This document shows positions 1 to 11,390 of a DNA stretch of 64,000 nucleotides, in pieces. This stretch comes from Ceratothoa steindachneri (Eukaryota > Arthropoda > Malacostraca > Isopoda > Cymothoidae). Under the pieces are notes generated by a model. The model saw only the letters and a list, made by a program, of their open reading frames with translations, did not search any database and had not been told where the DNA came from. The stretch spans positions 92,887,207 to 92,951,206 of the forward strand of contig OZ018333.1 in the NCBI GenBank assembly GCA_963969495.1. Direction: 5' to 3'. A program made the translations under genes and the position numbers. Each line of letters opens with the position of its first letter. Within the stretch, counting starts at the first letter, position 1.

Positions 1-179
1 CAACCACCCATTTTCTGTCCTTGACATACAGTTCCCTCCACACCCACACACCCACAGAACGGGTTTGCCAACCTTCTTCCTCATTTTCCTCCTTGGGTGA
101 AATAAAGGAGTAGGTGGTCTACCCTTGATCCAAATTGGTAAATGAAATGGTATGGTTAGGGGAAGATAGAGTTAGGGTC

Positions 180-500
180 TAACCCCTGTATTTTCCACTC
201 AAACCTCATTCACCTTTCCGAAGTTAGATGTAGGTCTGTCATGCATGGACGAAGAGTACAATTTGTATTCATTTTGTTACTTTCTGTTCCCCCCCCCCAA
301 ACGCTTTATTTCTTTTTCAATGCTTTCATTTAGGCATAGTTTTGTTATAATTGACCCATTAGAAACGTTTAGGAAGGAAATAGGAGTAGTTATAGGTAGG
401 CTTCTGAGATTCATTAAGAGAAATACAATGGTTATTCGTACGTGAGGTCCCACGTTGTTTTGTACACAGCCATGGATCTCACATTTTAGACATACGTACC
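180..500. repeat. Faint partial copy of Q module
   Basis: Short stretches match the Q module seen at 0.77-1.84 kb. The opening 'TGTATTTTCCACTC' with the pattern of AATCCACCTTCCGA is echoed here, and later 'GATTCATTAAGAGAAAT' followed by a 'GAGGTC...TTTTGTACACAG' stretch that also occurs in the copy near 11.8 kb. The match is broken by indels and is seen by eye only. It extends the P/Q mosaic almost to the left edge of the window. Confidence 0.45.
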
Positions 501-769
501 AACCTGCTATAATGAGTGCAATAAAGATGATCCATTTCCTGAAGCCCCCGTCGAATATCCAAATGGATTGAGAGGGCTGTGAATCTGTTTTCCTTCGAAA
601 CGTGTATGAGAGCGAATGATTTTTTCCAACCTTTTTATATTCATTGTTATCTAGCCTATTTTGACGATGTAGGGTTTGTACGGTGAAGTTTGTTCTAGTA
701 GACGATTGGCAGATTGGCTCTTAAAAAAAATCTTTTGTGCTTGATATTAGTCCGATAAGATTGTGGTCG

Positions 770-1835
770 GTGAACCCCCAAATATCCTCCGTGTATTTTC
801 CACTCTAACCCAATCCACCTTCCGATGGTAGTTGTACTTTTCCTCCCAGGGGAGTTTAATAATGGACTAGATTTATGCATGGTTTGGTATTACATGAATT
901 CTACCTATTATACTACTTTGGAATAGTTCCTTAAATTTAAAGAGGGTTCTACAAGTTAATAGTTTTTATAGTCTTGTGTTCCGGTGTCTAAATTGCACAT
1001 ATTTTAATATTGAGATAGTCTGTGGTAGTTGAGTGGTAAAGCTTTTGACGAGCTCTGAGCTTCGTCTATAATCTGGATACTATGATTTGGACGTAGTTTA
1101 TGAAATGGATGGGATTATCTTAACTCATCAGAGGATGGAAAGGGCTTGGGAGCAGTAATAGCTAGGCCCCTGAGATTTTATGAGCTGTGTATTAAAGCAA
1201 AGAATAAGCAAATAGTGTTGGGATTCATTAAGAGAAATGCTAATTACAAAAGTTATTTTTCAAAGTCTATATATAACTCATATGCGAGGTCATACCATCT
1301 TTGGATTCCACATGGAATCAGTTGAATAATCACATCTAAGTAGCCAATATGCTCATCAGATCCACACACGCCCGACGTGGAACGGTCTGGGACGCGCAGC
1401 TTTCTTTCATATTGTTGGTGTAAAAAATCATTTATCTCTTCCCAAGGTGGCATGTCATTCTAATCTTTATACGCATTTCATTATCCGGTCGGTGTATATT
1501 GTCCACGATTGAAAAGGGACAGATAGCATACCCATTCACACACAAATGTATGAGCAATCTTACCCTTATTTTTGTTAGCATCCCTAAAGTCTTTATACCG
1601 TTTGGTTAGGATGTACGAAAAGGATACGATATGTATATATATTTTAGTTTGGGTGCAGAAGAACCTTGTGTCTCCAATCCTGAAGCATTCTCTCCTATAA
1701 CCTCAACTGAGCTATTCCTGCACACAATTTTCAGTTTACTGAAAGTGTATCCCCTTTAAAATAAATTTATTCTCTAGAGAAAACGTTAATATCTCAACTT
1801 CAACTCATAGAAAACGTACTTTTACATTTTATGGT
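770..1835. repeat. Q module, copy 1
   Basis: This segment is repeated at 7468-8672 with high similarity and at 11391-13115 with lower similarity. It begins near 'CACTCTAACCCAATCCACC', passes through 'GAGTTTAATAATGGACTAG' and ends near 'AGAAAACGTACTTTTACATT'. A 66-codon minus-strand frame at 1253-1453 recurs at 7999-8199 with only a few residue changes, but it is broken in the third copy, so I do not call it a gene. I do not recognise the family. Confidence 0.75.
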
Positions 1836-2137
1836 AGTGGTACTTCCGTCCGCCCTCGAGAGTTTAATAATGACTAGATTTATGCAAGGTTTGGTATGAT
1901 CTAAATTATACTTATTATACTACTTTTAAATAGTTCTTTAAACTTTAAAAGGATTCTACAAGTTATTATTTTTTATAGTCTTGTCTTGGAGTCTAAATTG
2001 CACATATTTTAATATTTATTTTGTCTATTGTAGTTGAGTGGTAGAACTTTTTACGAGCCTTGAGCTTCGTCTATAATCTGGATACTATGATTTGGACGTA
2101 GTTTATGAAATGGATGGGATTATCTTAACTCGTCAGA
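1836..2137. repeat. Q module, partial tandem copy
   Basis: This repeats the first ~300 bases of Q directly downstream of copy 1: 'TACTTCCGTCCGCCCTCGAG', the TTTAATAATG...ACTAGATTTATGCAAGG segment, and on to 'CGTCAGAGGATG'. It ends where P begins, so P replaces the rest of Q here. Confidence 0.7.
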
Positions 2138-3737
2138 GGATGCAGGCGCTCTTGGCTTCGTCCTCGCCTGTGTGTACTCGTATTTATGCACACGCATTGT
2201 AATCTTCTTCTGTCGGTCGTTTCGGACAGAGGGCGAGGGTTTCGAAATTCGATCAGATACGTTGGTCCTTTACCGGGATGAAGTAATCTTCATTCTAGGT
2301 ATATTACACTCTGTGGTGTAGGGATAGTGCTGATCACCAAAACTAGCATATGATAGTATTCTCCTTTCAATGGGGACTTTCTTGGTTGTTTCTTTTTTTC
2401 TATTTGGCCTCGTAGATGTTATAATCTTTCGATTTCTGGCGTCGCCATACAAGCCTGCATAGGCGCGTTACGACAAGGCCACTGTATTATCTGGCTGAAA
2501 ACATCCGTGCCTTGAATGGTGAGGCATGTGGGGTCTATATGGGACATTTCTGCGGTCTCTATCGAGTAGAGAGTGGGTGAGCTTGGATTTACTATTTGTA
2601 GTCTTTTGTCCTCCTGCCTAATCCTATATTCCTACCCAACTGCCTCTTGTTTGTGGTTCCCTTCTTCTTCAAAATGGTTCAAGGTATAACCATAGGTTCT
2701 CGCTAATAAGCCTAATTATGGGGGGAGGTGAACTTTTTTATTTTACAATATCCCATCAATTATTATATTAGCGACCAACATGCCTCAGTTACAGTTTATG
2801 ATTTTATTAATTGTGATTTTGGGTGGGAGAGGGGCACGTTTTTGTGGTTTGGCCCTCCCCCCGCTCATCTGTTGCGGTTGGGAAGAAGAGATTATATACT
2901 CGAGCGAGTTCAAAGACCACAACAGATTCGATCAGGTCTTCGACCAGTGCTGTGGTGTTTTTGTGTGACGCATTTTCAGGCTATCACATTTTCAAATTAA
3001 CTTTCCTCGTGTGAATTAACGGTAAGGTAATTGAGGCACTTTATTTTGTTTGTGTTTAATCTTGACTCGCGAATTAGTGGGAGAAAACTGGCTCACTTAA
3101 ACGTAGTTAAATCATTCGGCGATTCTACAGAAGAAAAATATTTTGTGAACGTCGAGGGAATTAGGCTGAATTAGTTTTAAACGAGAGGGATATTGAGGTC
3201 CCTGTTAAATTTGAGGCTTCGACTACAAAATAAAATGAAGGAAATGTAACATAGGAATCGAATTTTAAAGCACTCAAATCCAAAGGTGCTTAAATAACCA
3301 ACTACCTCTAACCCTTAATATACTAGTTTAATTAGGATCACCTTAATAGGTAGTTCTTGCAATACAAATATTTAATGTATTAAAAATACTAATTTGAAAT
3401 GCTAATAACAAAAAAATAGTGCTTTACGCGGCTTATAAATAGCAAAAGACAATTCCGATAGTGTTACAGATTAGCTTTCGTTTTTGTTTTTTTTTCACAC
3501 TGCAACGTTCACCGTTTTAATTTTAACACTTTCTTTTAAAAAATTCAACTAATAACTACAACTAACGCGAGATTTGGGAACTCTCTTTACCTATTATCAT
3601 TTCTTGGATGCAATTGACTTGGAAAAACAAAGCCCCCATACATTGGAGGGAGTCGATGCTAACGATACTCGTGAGCTTTTGTGTTCGATTTCTTTACCCA
3701 ATTTCATGAATTAAAGAGTAAGTTTAGGGGAAGTGAC
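2138..3737. repeat. P module, copy 1 (possible terminal repeat)
   Basis: This direct repeat of about 1.6 kb matches 5523-7447. Both copies begin 'TGCA(G/A)GCGCTCTTGGCT', both contain 'GGGTGGGAGAGGGGCACG', and both end near 'CCCAATTTCAT(G/A)AATTAAA...GGGAAGT'. Relative to the second copy it lacks a ~295-bp segment and has a 4-base deletion soon after its start. A shorter, more diverged copy lies at 10571-11390. The two good copies bracket the decayed ORF at 3.7-5.6 kb, as LTRs would. On the minus strand the internal edge ends in ...TGCA. Confidence 0.75.
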
Positions 3738-5027
3738 CCATATGTGGTATAATTCTCGGTTCCATTTAGATATCGAAATGATTTTGAGTTTTTGTGGGTC
3801 GTTTTTCTATCTACTCTGATCATGGTTTTATTTATTCTTGGTAGTTCCTCGTCTATTTCTTCGAAATTAGTGTTCTGTAGATCAGGTAAAGTGTAATCAT
3901 TTAGGTCTGCCTCATTTGATTCGATTCCTATTAGGATGCTTACATGATCGGGTGTAGGTGGAAGTTTTACGGGGTTAGACGGTTTGTTAGAGAGATGTGC
4001 TATTTGGCTGATCATTCTGTGATGATTGTCTTGACCTGTCCGTAAGACGCTGGACGATGTTTGCGCCTGAAAAGATGTTTAAACGCCGTCCTCTCCCGTT
4101 GCTTGTCCGGTATCCTGATTCTTGGCATCTTGCATTGGATGGAGATGAAAGTGGGAATAGGCAAAACTTGCCTCTCTGGAGCTTGGCATCCAGTAGCTAA
4201 CTAATATCATGCCCCCGAGCTCCATTTGATTCTTTATCGCCAAATACGATTCTTCCAGGTTTCTGATTTTCTTGTATGCCCTTTTTTCTTTGCGATTCCT
4301 GCCAAATGGCGTTCCTCCTATTTGTGGTTGGTCGGTATTAGCTTATAATTCCATATATTGATATCCTCGATGGTCATATTGAATCCGTTTAACTGATATG
4401 AGGATTACATCAGTCTTTTTCTCTAAACATGTTCCCAAAATTGTAACCTTTTCGTGGTTTAGCCGTTAGTGTTGATTTGCAGTATTCGCAAGTTTATTCT
4501 CTGAATGTTGATTCTCGGCCTTACAATTTGTATTTTTCATTGCGATTATTTATGTGGCGGATTTTCGTGGCCGCAATTCGAGTTTCTCAATTTTCGCTTC
4601 TAACTTGGTCTTGTGAACTTGTCTGATTAGTTGATTTTCTTTTCTTTGTTTTCCTGTTGTTATTTGGTTATCCTCCTCGGTCGTTTTCGGTAGTATCCTT
4701 CTTCCTCCAATGGTTGGATATGTAGTTTTGTTTTGTCCTCGTTTGTCTCTTCTATTTCCCTGGACTCTCATAGCAATTTCCAAGGTCTCGAATATGATCT
4801 TTAAGCCATGGTTGTGGTTTGTGAATTTAACCACAACTCTTATTTTAGCCCCAATCCGTTGAGACTCAATTTCCGTTTTTACTCCTGCTTGGCTGGGTTC
4901 TCCTCTACGGCTTTTTATTTGAGGGCATGTACCCGATATACCCGTTGCCATAGCAACAAGATCTATTCGGAGTTCTGGAGTTTTAGCCCAGAGTCGTCTG
5001 TTTCTTTCGAACTGACCTTAGGTCCCT
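3704..5027 (-). pseudogene. Decayed ORF of unknown function, long C-terminal frame
   Basis: One minus-strand frame stays open for about 440 codons apart from five internal stops. All five are TAA (at 5018, 4550, 4466, 4343 and 4079), and the frame ends at a TGA at 3704-3706. At this base composition a random frame this long should hold several times more stops, so I read it as a real but broken coding sequence. The product is hydrophilic and rich in K, E, Q and N. It includes a basic stretch with 'GNRRDKRGQNK', a probable coiled coil around 'YKKIRNLEESYLAIKNQMEL' and an acidic tail with 'NFEEIDEELPRINK'. I see no zinc knuckle, protease or polymerase motif. Flanking direct repeats make a gag-like or ORF1-like protein of a mobile element the best guess, but the family is not recognised. 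Confidence 0.5.
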
Positions 5028-5620
5028 CTAGTTGGAGGAGAGGTCCATGTCCCCGACCCAAGGTGGGCATATTTTCCTTCCTTCCTTGTTTTTCGCTGAC
5101 TTTCTTTTTAATTTTTCTTTGAATTGATTTTCTGCTGAAAAATGACCGTTTGTCAAATTATTTAGGGGATTATTTGTTTCGTTATGACGTTCGCCCTCCT
5201 CATCTCTGGGTTTTGCCAGAATTATGGGTGGTACAGGTTGGGCCACTCCCGAGCGATGATTCGTGGGGTTTGGGGGTCCTGGCTGGCCCTCAGGGTCTGA
5301 TTGCCACTCCCCCCCACCCTCAAGAGTTTATTCTTGGCCGAGTGGGCTTTTCTCCCCGAGGAATTGGAGGCCAGCGGAGCTTGAAAGTCTTGCAAGGATG
5401 CTGGATCTTTTGTTCTGGTTAATAATTTGAATGATTTCTTCGTTAATCTCTTGATTAATCAGTTCCTACATATTTCTAGTCCCTTCTTCGATGTAATCAT
5501 TAATGGGACTAAGCCCCGTCTCCCAGTGCAAGCGCTCTTGGCTGGCGTCGTCCTCGCCTGTGTGTACTTGTATTTATGTACACGCATTGTGATCTTCTTC
5601 TGTCGGTCGCTTCGGACAGA
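5028..5620 (-). pseudogene. Decayed ORF of unknown function, N-terminal part in another frame
   Basis: Upstream on the minus strand, a different frame reads as a plausible protein segment from about 5620 down to a TAG at 5028-5030. It is broken by a TAA near 5572, a TAG at 5466-5468 and a TAA at 5328-5330. Segments include 'ELINQEINEEIIQIINQ', a Pro/Gly-rich linker with 'GQPGPPNPTNHRSG', and a lysine-rich end with 'KEKLKRKSAKNKEGRK'. It would join the downstream frame through one frameshift lying between 5028 and about 5110. The start extends into the right-hand P copy. The order of an amphipathic segment, a proline-rich linker and then a basic region would suit a structural (gag-type) protein, but that is inference only. 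Confidence 0.4.
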
Positions 5621-7447
5621 GGGCGAGGGTTTCGAAATTCGATCATATACGTGGGTCCTTTACCGGGATGAAGTAATCTTCATTCTAGGTATATTACACT
5701 CCGTAGTGTAGGGATAGTGCTGATCACTAAAACTAGCATATGGTAGTATTCTCCTTTCAATGGGGACTATCTTGCATTTCCCTTGGTTAGTTCTTTTTTT
5801 TCCATTTGGCTTTGTAGATGTTTAGTCTTTCGATTTCTGGCGCCGCCATACAAGCCTGCATAGGCGCGTTGCGACAAAGACACTGTATTATCAGGCTAAA
5901 AACATCCGCACCTTGAATGGTGAGGCAAGTGGGGTGTACAGGGGCATGGGACATTTCTGCGGTCTCTATTGAGTAGAGTGGATGAGCTTGGATTTACTAT
6001 TTGTAGTCTTTTGTCCTTGTGCTTGATCCTTTATTTCTACCCAACTGCCTCTCGTTTGTGGTTCCCTTCTTCTTCAAAATTCTTGCTAATAAACCTAATG
6101 GGATGGGGGGAGGGAGCGTTTGTATTTTACAATATCCCATAAATTATTACATTTGCTTCATCTTTCTATTGGCTATTAACGACCAACATGCCTCAGTTAC
6201 AGTTTACGATGTTTAATTGTGATTTAGGGTGGGAGAGGGGCACGTTTTTGTGGTTTGGCCGTCCCCCGCTCATCTGTTGCGGTTGGGAAGAAGAGATTAT
6301 ATATTCGAGTGAGTTCAAAGACTACAACAGATTTGATCAGGTCTTCGACCAGTGCTGTGGTGTTTTTGTGTGACGCATTTTCAGGCGATCACATTTTCAA
6401 ATTAACTTTCCTCGTGTGAATTAACGGTAAGGTAATTGAGGCACTTTATTTTGTTTGTGTTTAATCTTGACTCGCAAATTAGTGGGAGAAAACTGGCTCA
6501 CCTCAAACGTAGTTAAATCATTAGGCGATTCTACAGAAGAAAAATAGATCATTTGTAGCAATCTTTAATTCCTAACTTGTTTTTAAAAACCAACATAATG
6601 GGGTTAGGTTGAGTATTTCTTTTTTTAGTTAGGTTAATTATATCGCTTAGTGTAGAATATTTTTAGTAAGATGTTAGCTACTCTGCTGTTTCGTGGGGAA
6701 AATAACTAATTGCCTAATCTTTAGTCAAAAATGACTGCTTTTTATGATGGTTGTTAAATAACTACTCGCATTCTCGCCTAAATATTATGATGGTTTCGAA
6801 GCTCTAATTCACTTGGTCATTAACACGGCCAATTCGAAAAGAATGTTTGTAAACGTCGAGGGAAGTAGGCTGAATTAGTTTTAACGAGAAGGATAAATTT
6901 GAGGCTTCGACTACAAAATAAAATGAAGGAAATTTAACATCGGAATCGAATTTTAAAACTCTCAAAACTAAAGGTGCTTAAATAACCTTCTTCTAACCCT
7001 CAATATACTAGTTTAATTAGCATCACCTTAATAGGTAGTTCTTAAATCGGTTCAATAAAACTCCTTCATCTATTGAAAATACTAATTTGAAATGATAATA
7101 ATAAAAAAAAAATAGTGCTTTACGCGGCTTATAAATAGCAACAGACAATTCCGATACTGGTATAGAATAACTTTAGTTTCTTTTAATCCTTTATGTTCAA
7201 TTTCACACTGCAAGGTTCACCCTTGTAATTTTAGCATTTTATTTCTGAATATTCAACTAATAACTACAACTAACGCTAACGCGAGATTTGGGAACTCTGT
7301 TATCATTTCTTGGATGCATTTGACTTGGAAAAACAAAGCATCCCCCATCCATTGGGGGAAGTCTATGCTAACGCTATTCGAGAGCTCTTGTGTAGGATTT
7401 CTTTACCCAATTTCATAAATTAAATAATATGTTTAAGGGAAGTAAAA
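5523..7447. repeat. P module, copy 2 (possible terminal repeat)
   Basis: This matches 2138-3737, most clearly from 'GCGCTCTTGGCT' through 'GGTTTCGAAATTCGATCA', 'CATACAAGCCTGCATAGGCG' and 'GAAGAAGAGATTATATA' to 'GGGAAGT'. It carries about 295 extra bases (6551-6846, including 'GGGGTTAGGTTGAG') that are absent from copy 1. A Q module follows about 20 bases later. Confidence 0.75.
6551..6846. repeat. Insertion in P copy 2 (or deletion in copy 1)
   Basis: The two P copies align on both sides of this stretch: 'TTCTACAGAAGAAAAATA' to the left and 'GTCGAGGGAA.TAGGCTGAATT' to the right. Copy 1 has almost nothing between them. The segment is AT-rich with 'GTTAGGTTGAG' and 'TTAGTTAGGTTAATT'. I see no terminal inverted repeats or clear target duplication, so I cannot tell whether it is a small mobile insert. 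Confidence 0.5.
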
Positions 7448-7467
7448 CCGTAGGAACTGCAAAACCT

Positions 7468-8672
7468 GACCACAATAGCGAAGAGACTTCTTGTGAAGTC
7501 GACGCTATAATACTCTTCTCTATGGTAAGGTTGTAATCCGTGTGTTTTCCACTCTAATCCAATCCACCTTCTGAGGGTAGTTGTACTTCCGTCCGCCCTC
7601 GCGAGTTTAATAATGGACTAGATTTATGCAAGGTTTGGTATGACCTAAATTATACTTATTATACTACTTTTGAATAGTTCTTTAAACTTAAAAGGATTCT
7701 ACAAGTTATTAGTTTTTATAGTCTTGTCTCTGAGTCTAAATTGCACATTTTAATATTTATATTGTCTATTGTAGTTGATCGGTAGAGCTTTTGACGAGCC
7801 TTGAGCTTCGTCTATATTCTGGATACTATGATTTGGACGTAGTTTATGAAATGGATGGGATTATCTTAACCCATCAGAGGATGGAAAAGACTTGGGGGCA
7901 GTTATAGCTAGGCCCCTGAAATTTTATGAGCTGTGTATTAAAGCAAAAAATAAGCAAATAGTGTTGGGATTCATTAAGAGAAATGCTAATTACAAAAGTT
8001 ATTTTTCAAAGTCTCTATATAACTCGTATGCGAGGTCATACCATCTTTGGATTCCACATGGAATCAGTTGAATAATCACATCTAAGTAGCCAATATGCTC
8101 ATCAGATCCACACACGCCCGACGTGGAACGGTCTGGGACGCCTAGCTTTCTTTCATATTGTTGGTGTAAAAATTCATTCATCTCTTCACAAGGTGGCATG
8201 TCATTCTAATCTTTATACGCATTTCATTATCCGGTCGGTGTATATTGTCCACGATTGAAAAGGGACAGATAGCATACCCGTTCACACACAAATGTATGAG
8301 CAATCTTAAACTTATTTTTGTTAGCATCCCTAAAGTCTTTATACCGTTTGGTTAGGATATACAAAAAGGATACGATATATGTATATATATTTTAGTTTGG
8401 GTGCAGAAGAACCTTGTGTCTAGAATCCTGAAGCATTCTATCCTATAACCTCAACTGAGCTATTTTTGCACCCAAATTTTGAGTTTACTGAAAGGGTATC
8501 CCCTTTAAAATAAATTCATTCTCTAGAGAAAACGGTAATATCTCGACTTCAACTCATAGAAAACGTACTTTTACATTTTATGGGCTAACTTTTATAGTGA
8601 CTACGATTTCAATATAAAAAATATCTTTTAAATCGAGGCTTTTGTTGCTTTCCATTGCAATGAACTCATTGC
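7468..8672. repeat. Q module, copy 2
   Basis: This is a close direct repeat of 770-1835 that continues a little further, through 'AAATCGAGGCTTTTG' and 'CTTTCCATTGCAATGAACTC'. Those last motifs recur in the third copy at 13.08-13.11 kb. Its first 134 bases (7468-7601) are duplicated without change at 8969-9102. Confidence 0.75.
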
Positions 8673-8796
8673 TTAGTAGTGTATTAGCATTCTTTGACAC
8701 AAAGTATCTTTTGGTAGCGTTTCGAAAAATTTTCTTACTTTGTTCGAGCAATTTTGACTTGTGCCGCCACTCCAAATTGTAGCGAGACAATCACTT

Positions 8797-10570
8797 CTGT
8801 ATATTGGTTTCTCGGTACTTTTCCGATAGACATGCAACACAGGGTTTCCTTACCCTCTCTCATCGATTCACTCGTTGGTTTCTCGGTACTTTTCCGATAG
8901 ACATTCATAACAGGGTTCCTTTCTCCTGTCGCAAATTGATTCAATCGTTGGTTTTTCGATACTTTTCCGACCACAATAGCGAAGAGACTTCTTGTGAAGT
9001 CGACGCTATAATACTCTTCTCTATGGTAAGGTTGTAATCCGTGTGTTTTCCACTCTAATCCAATCCACCTTCTGAGGGTAGTTGTACTTCCGTCCGCCCT
9101 CGGATAGACATTCAACACAAGGTTCCCTTACCCTGTCTCATTGTTTCGCTCGTTGGTTTCTCCGTACTTTTCGGATAGACATTCAACACAAGGTTCCCTT
9201 ACCCTCTCTCAAATTGATGCAGTCGTTGGTTTCTCGGTACTTTTCCGATAGACATTCAACACAGGGTTCACTTACCCTCTCTCAAATTGTTTCGCTCGTT
9301 GGTTTCTCGCTATTTTACCGATAGACATTCAACACAGGGTTCCCTTACCCTTTCTTAAATTGATTCACTCGTTGGTTTCTCGGTACTTTTCCGATAGGCA
9401 TTCAACACAAGGTTCCCTTACCCTCTCTCAAATTGATTCAATCGTTGGTTTCTCGGTACTTTTCCGATAGACATTCAACACAGGGTTCACTCACCCTTTC
9501 TCAAATTGATGCAATCGTTGGTTTCTCGGTACTTTTCCGATGGACATTTAACACAGGGTTCCCCTACCATGTCTCAAATTGTTTCGCTCGTTGGTTTCTC
9601 GCTATTTTACCGGTAGACATTCAACACAGGGTTCCCTTAGCCTCTCTCAAATTGATTCAATCGTTGGTTTCTCGGTACTTTTCCGATAGACATTTAACAC
9701 AGGGTTCCCATACCATGTCTCGCATTGTTTCCCGCGTTGGTTTCTCGGTACTTTTCCGATAGACATTCAACACAGGGTTACCTTACCCTCTCTCAAATTG
9801 ATTAAATCGTTGGTTTCTCGGTACTTTTCCGATAGACATTCAACACAAGGTTCCCCTACCCTGTCTCAAATTGTTTCGCTCGTTGGTTTCTCGCTACTTT
9901 ACCGATAGACTTTCAACACAGGGTTTCCTTACCCTCTCTCATTGTTTCGCTCGTTGGTTTCTCGCTACTTTACCGATAGACATTCAACACAGGGTTCCCT
10001 TAGCCTCTCTCAAATTGATTCAATCGTTGGTTTCTCGGTACTTTTCCGATAGACATTTAACACAGGGTTCCCTTACCCTCTCTTAAATTGATTAAATCGT
10101 TGGTTTCTAGGTACTTTTCCGATATAAATTCAACAACGGGTTCACTTACCCTCTCTCAAATTGATTCAATCGTTGATTTCTCGGTACTTTTCCGATAAAC
10201 TTTCAACACAGGGTTTCCTTACCCTCTCTCATTGTTTCGCTCGTTGGTTTCTCGCTACTTTACCGATAGACATTCAACACAGGATTCCCTTAGCCTCTCT
10301 CAAATTGATTCACTCGTTGGTTTCTCGGTACTTTTCCGATATACATTTAACACAGGGTTCCCTTGCCCTCTCTTAAATTGTTTCAATCGTTGGTTTCTCA
10401 GTACTTTTCCGATAGACATTCAACACAGGGTTCCCTTACCCTCTCTCATTGATTAAATCGTTGATTTCTCGGTACTTTTCCGATATACATTCACACAGGG
10501 TTCCCTTAGCCTTTCGCAAATTGATTCACTCCTTGGTTACTCCGTACTTCTTTGATAGACATTCAACACT
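8797..10570. repeat. Satellite array of ~69-73 bp units
   Basis: About two dozen head-to-tail units share the core 'TTTCTCGGTACTTTTCCGAT', followed by 'AGACATTCAACACAGGGTTC' and 'CTTACCCTCTC'. Two linkers alternate. One is 'AAATTGATTCAATCGTTGG'. The other is 'ATTGTTTCGCTCGTTGG', which goes with 'CTCGCTA(C/T)TTTACCGATAG'. The period is usually about 73 and sometimes about 69 bases, so frames shift between units and the short ORFs are artefacts. The array sits exactly between Q copy 2 and P copy 3. Confidence 0.9.
8969..9102. repeat. 134-bp perfect copy of Q inside the 73-bp satellite
   Basis: The bases are identical to 7468-7601, offset by 1501. The left junction is '...ACTTTTCC' joined to 'GACCACAATAGCG', and the right is 'CCGCCCTCG' joined to 'GATAGACATTCAAC', so it interrupts a satellite unit between 'TTTTCC' and 'GATAGAC'. 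It contains a small hairpin, GACTTC-TTGT-GAAGTC. Confidence 0.9.
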
Positions 10571-11390
10571 GGAGATAGTGTCTATTTCCCAAACTATCAT
10601 AAGATAATATTCTCCTTCCAATGGTGACTATCTTGCATTTCCATTGGTTAATTATTATTTTCCATTTAGCCTCGAAGAGGTCATTTCTTTCGCTGTCTGG
10701 TGCCGCCATACAAGCCTGCATAGGCGCGTTACGCCATGGACACTGTATTATCTGACTATAAACATCTGCGCCTTGAATTGTAGGCAATTGCGCTGTACAT
10801 GGGCATGGGACATTTCTGCTGTCTCTATCGATTAGAGAGTGGTTAAGCTTTTATTTGCTAGTTTTAGTATTTTTTTCGCGTGCCTGATCCTATATTTCTA
10901 CTTAACTGTCTCTGGTTTGTGGTTCGTCTTTTTTTTTAAATGGTTTCAGATTTAACCATAGCTTGCCCCTAATAACCCTAATGGGGGGGGACTTTTGTAT
11001 TTCACACTATCACATGAATTATTTTTGTTGCTTCATCTTTCCATTGTCAATGGCAGAAGAGCATGCTCTCAGCTCTTTCGGCGACGCCTTGAAAAAGCCT
11101 TAGGTACAGTTTATGATGTTAGGAATTGGGATTTGGAGCAGGATTGGCGTACATTTTTGAGATTTGGCCCTCCCCCGTTAAACTGTTGTGGTTGGAAAGA
11201 AGAGATTATATATTAGAGTGGGTTCAAAGACCCACAACAGATTTGATCAGGTGTGGTTTCTGTGTCGCACGCTTTCAAGCGATTATATTTCAAAGGTAAT
11301 TGAGGCACTTTAGCAGAAAACTGGTTCACTTGCACTTAGTCATTCGGCGATTCTACCGAAGAAAAATAATGCTCTGTTCCAGGGTCAGGT
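10571..11390. repeat. P module, diverged and truncated copy 3
   Basis: It matches P from about 180 bases inside its left end. Shared motifs include 'TATTCTCCTT.CAATGG', 'CGCCATACAAGCCTGCATAG', 'GAAGAAGAGATTATATAT' and 'CATTCGGCGATTCTAC'. Many substitutions and gaps separate it from copies 1 and 2, so it is older. The left edge abuts the 73-bp satellite. Confidence 0.65.

Noticed and set aside
2135..7458. AGGA as a target-site duplication flanking the P-ORF-P structure
   Set aside because: A 4-base match at loosely defined borders is easily due to chance, and the P ends do not give clean TG...CA termini at both sides.
7999..8199. 66-codon minus-strand ORF shared with 1253-1453
   Set aside because: Its similarity is explained by recent duplication of Q. 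The third copy has stops in this frame, so there is no sign of constraint.
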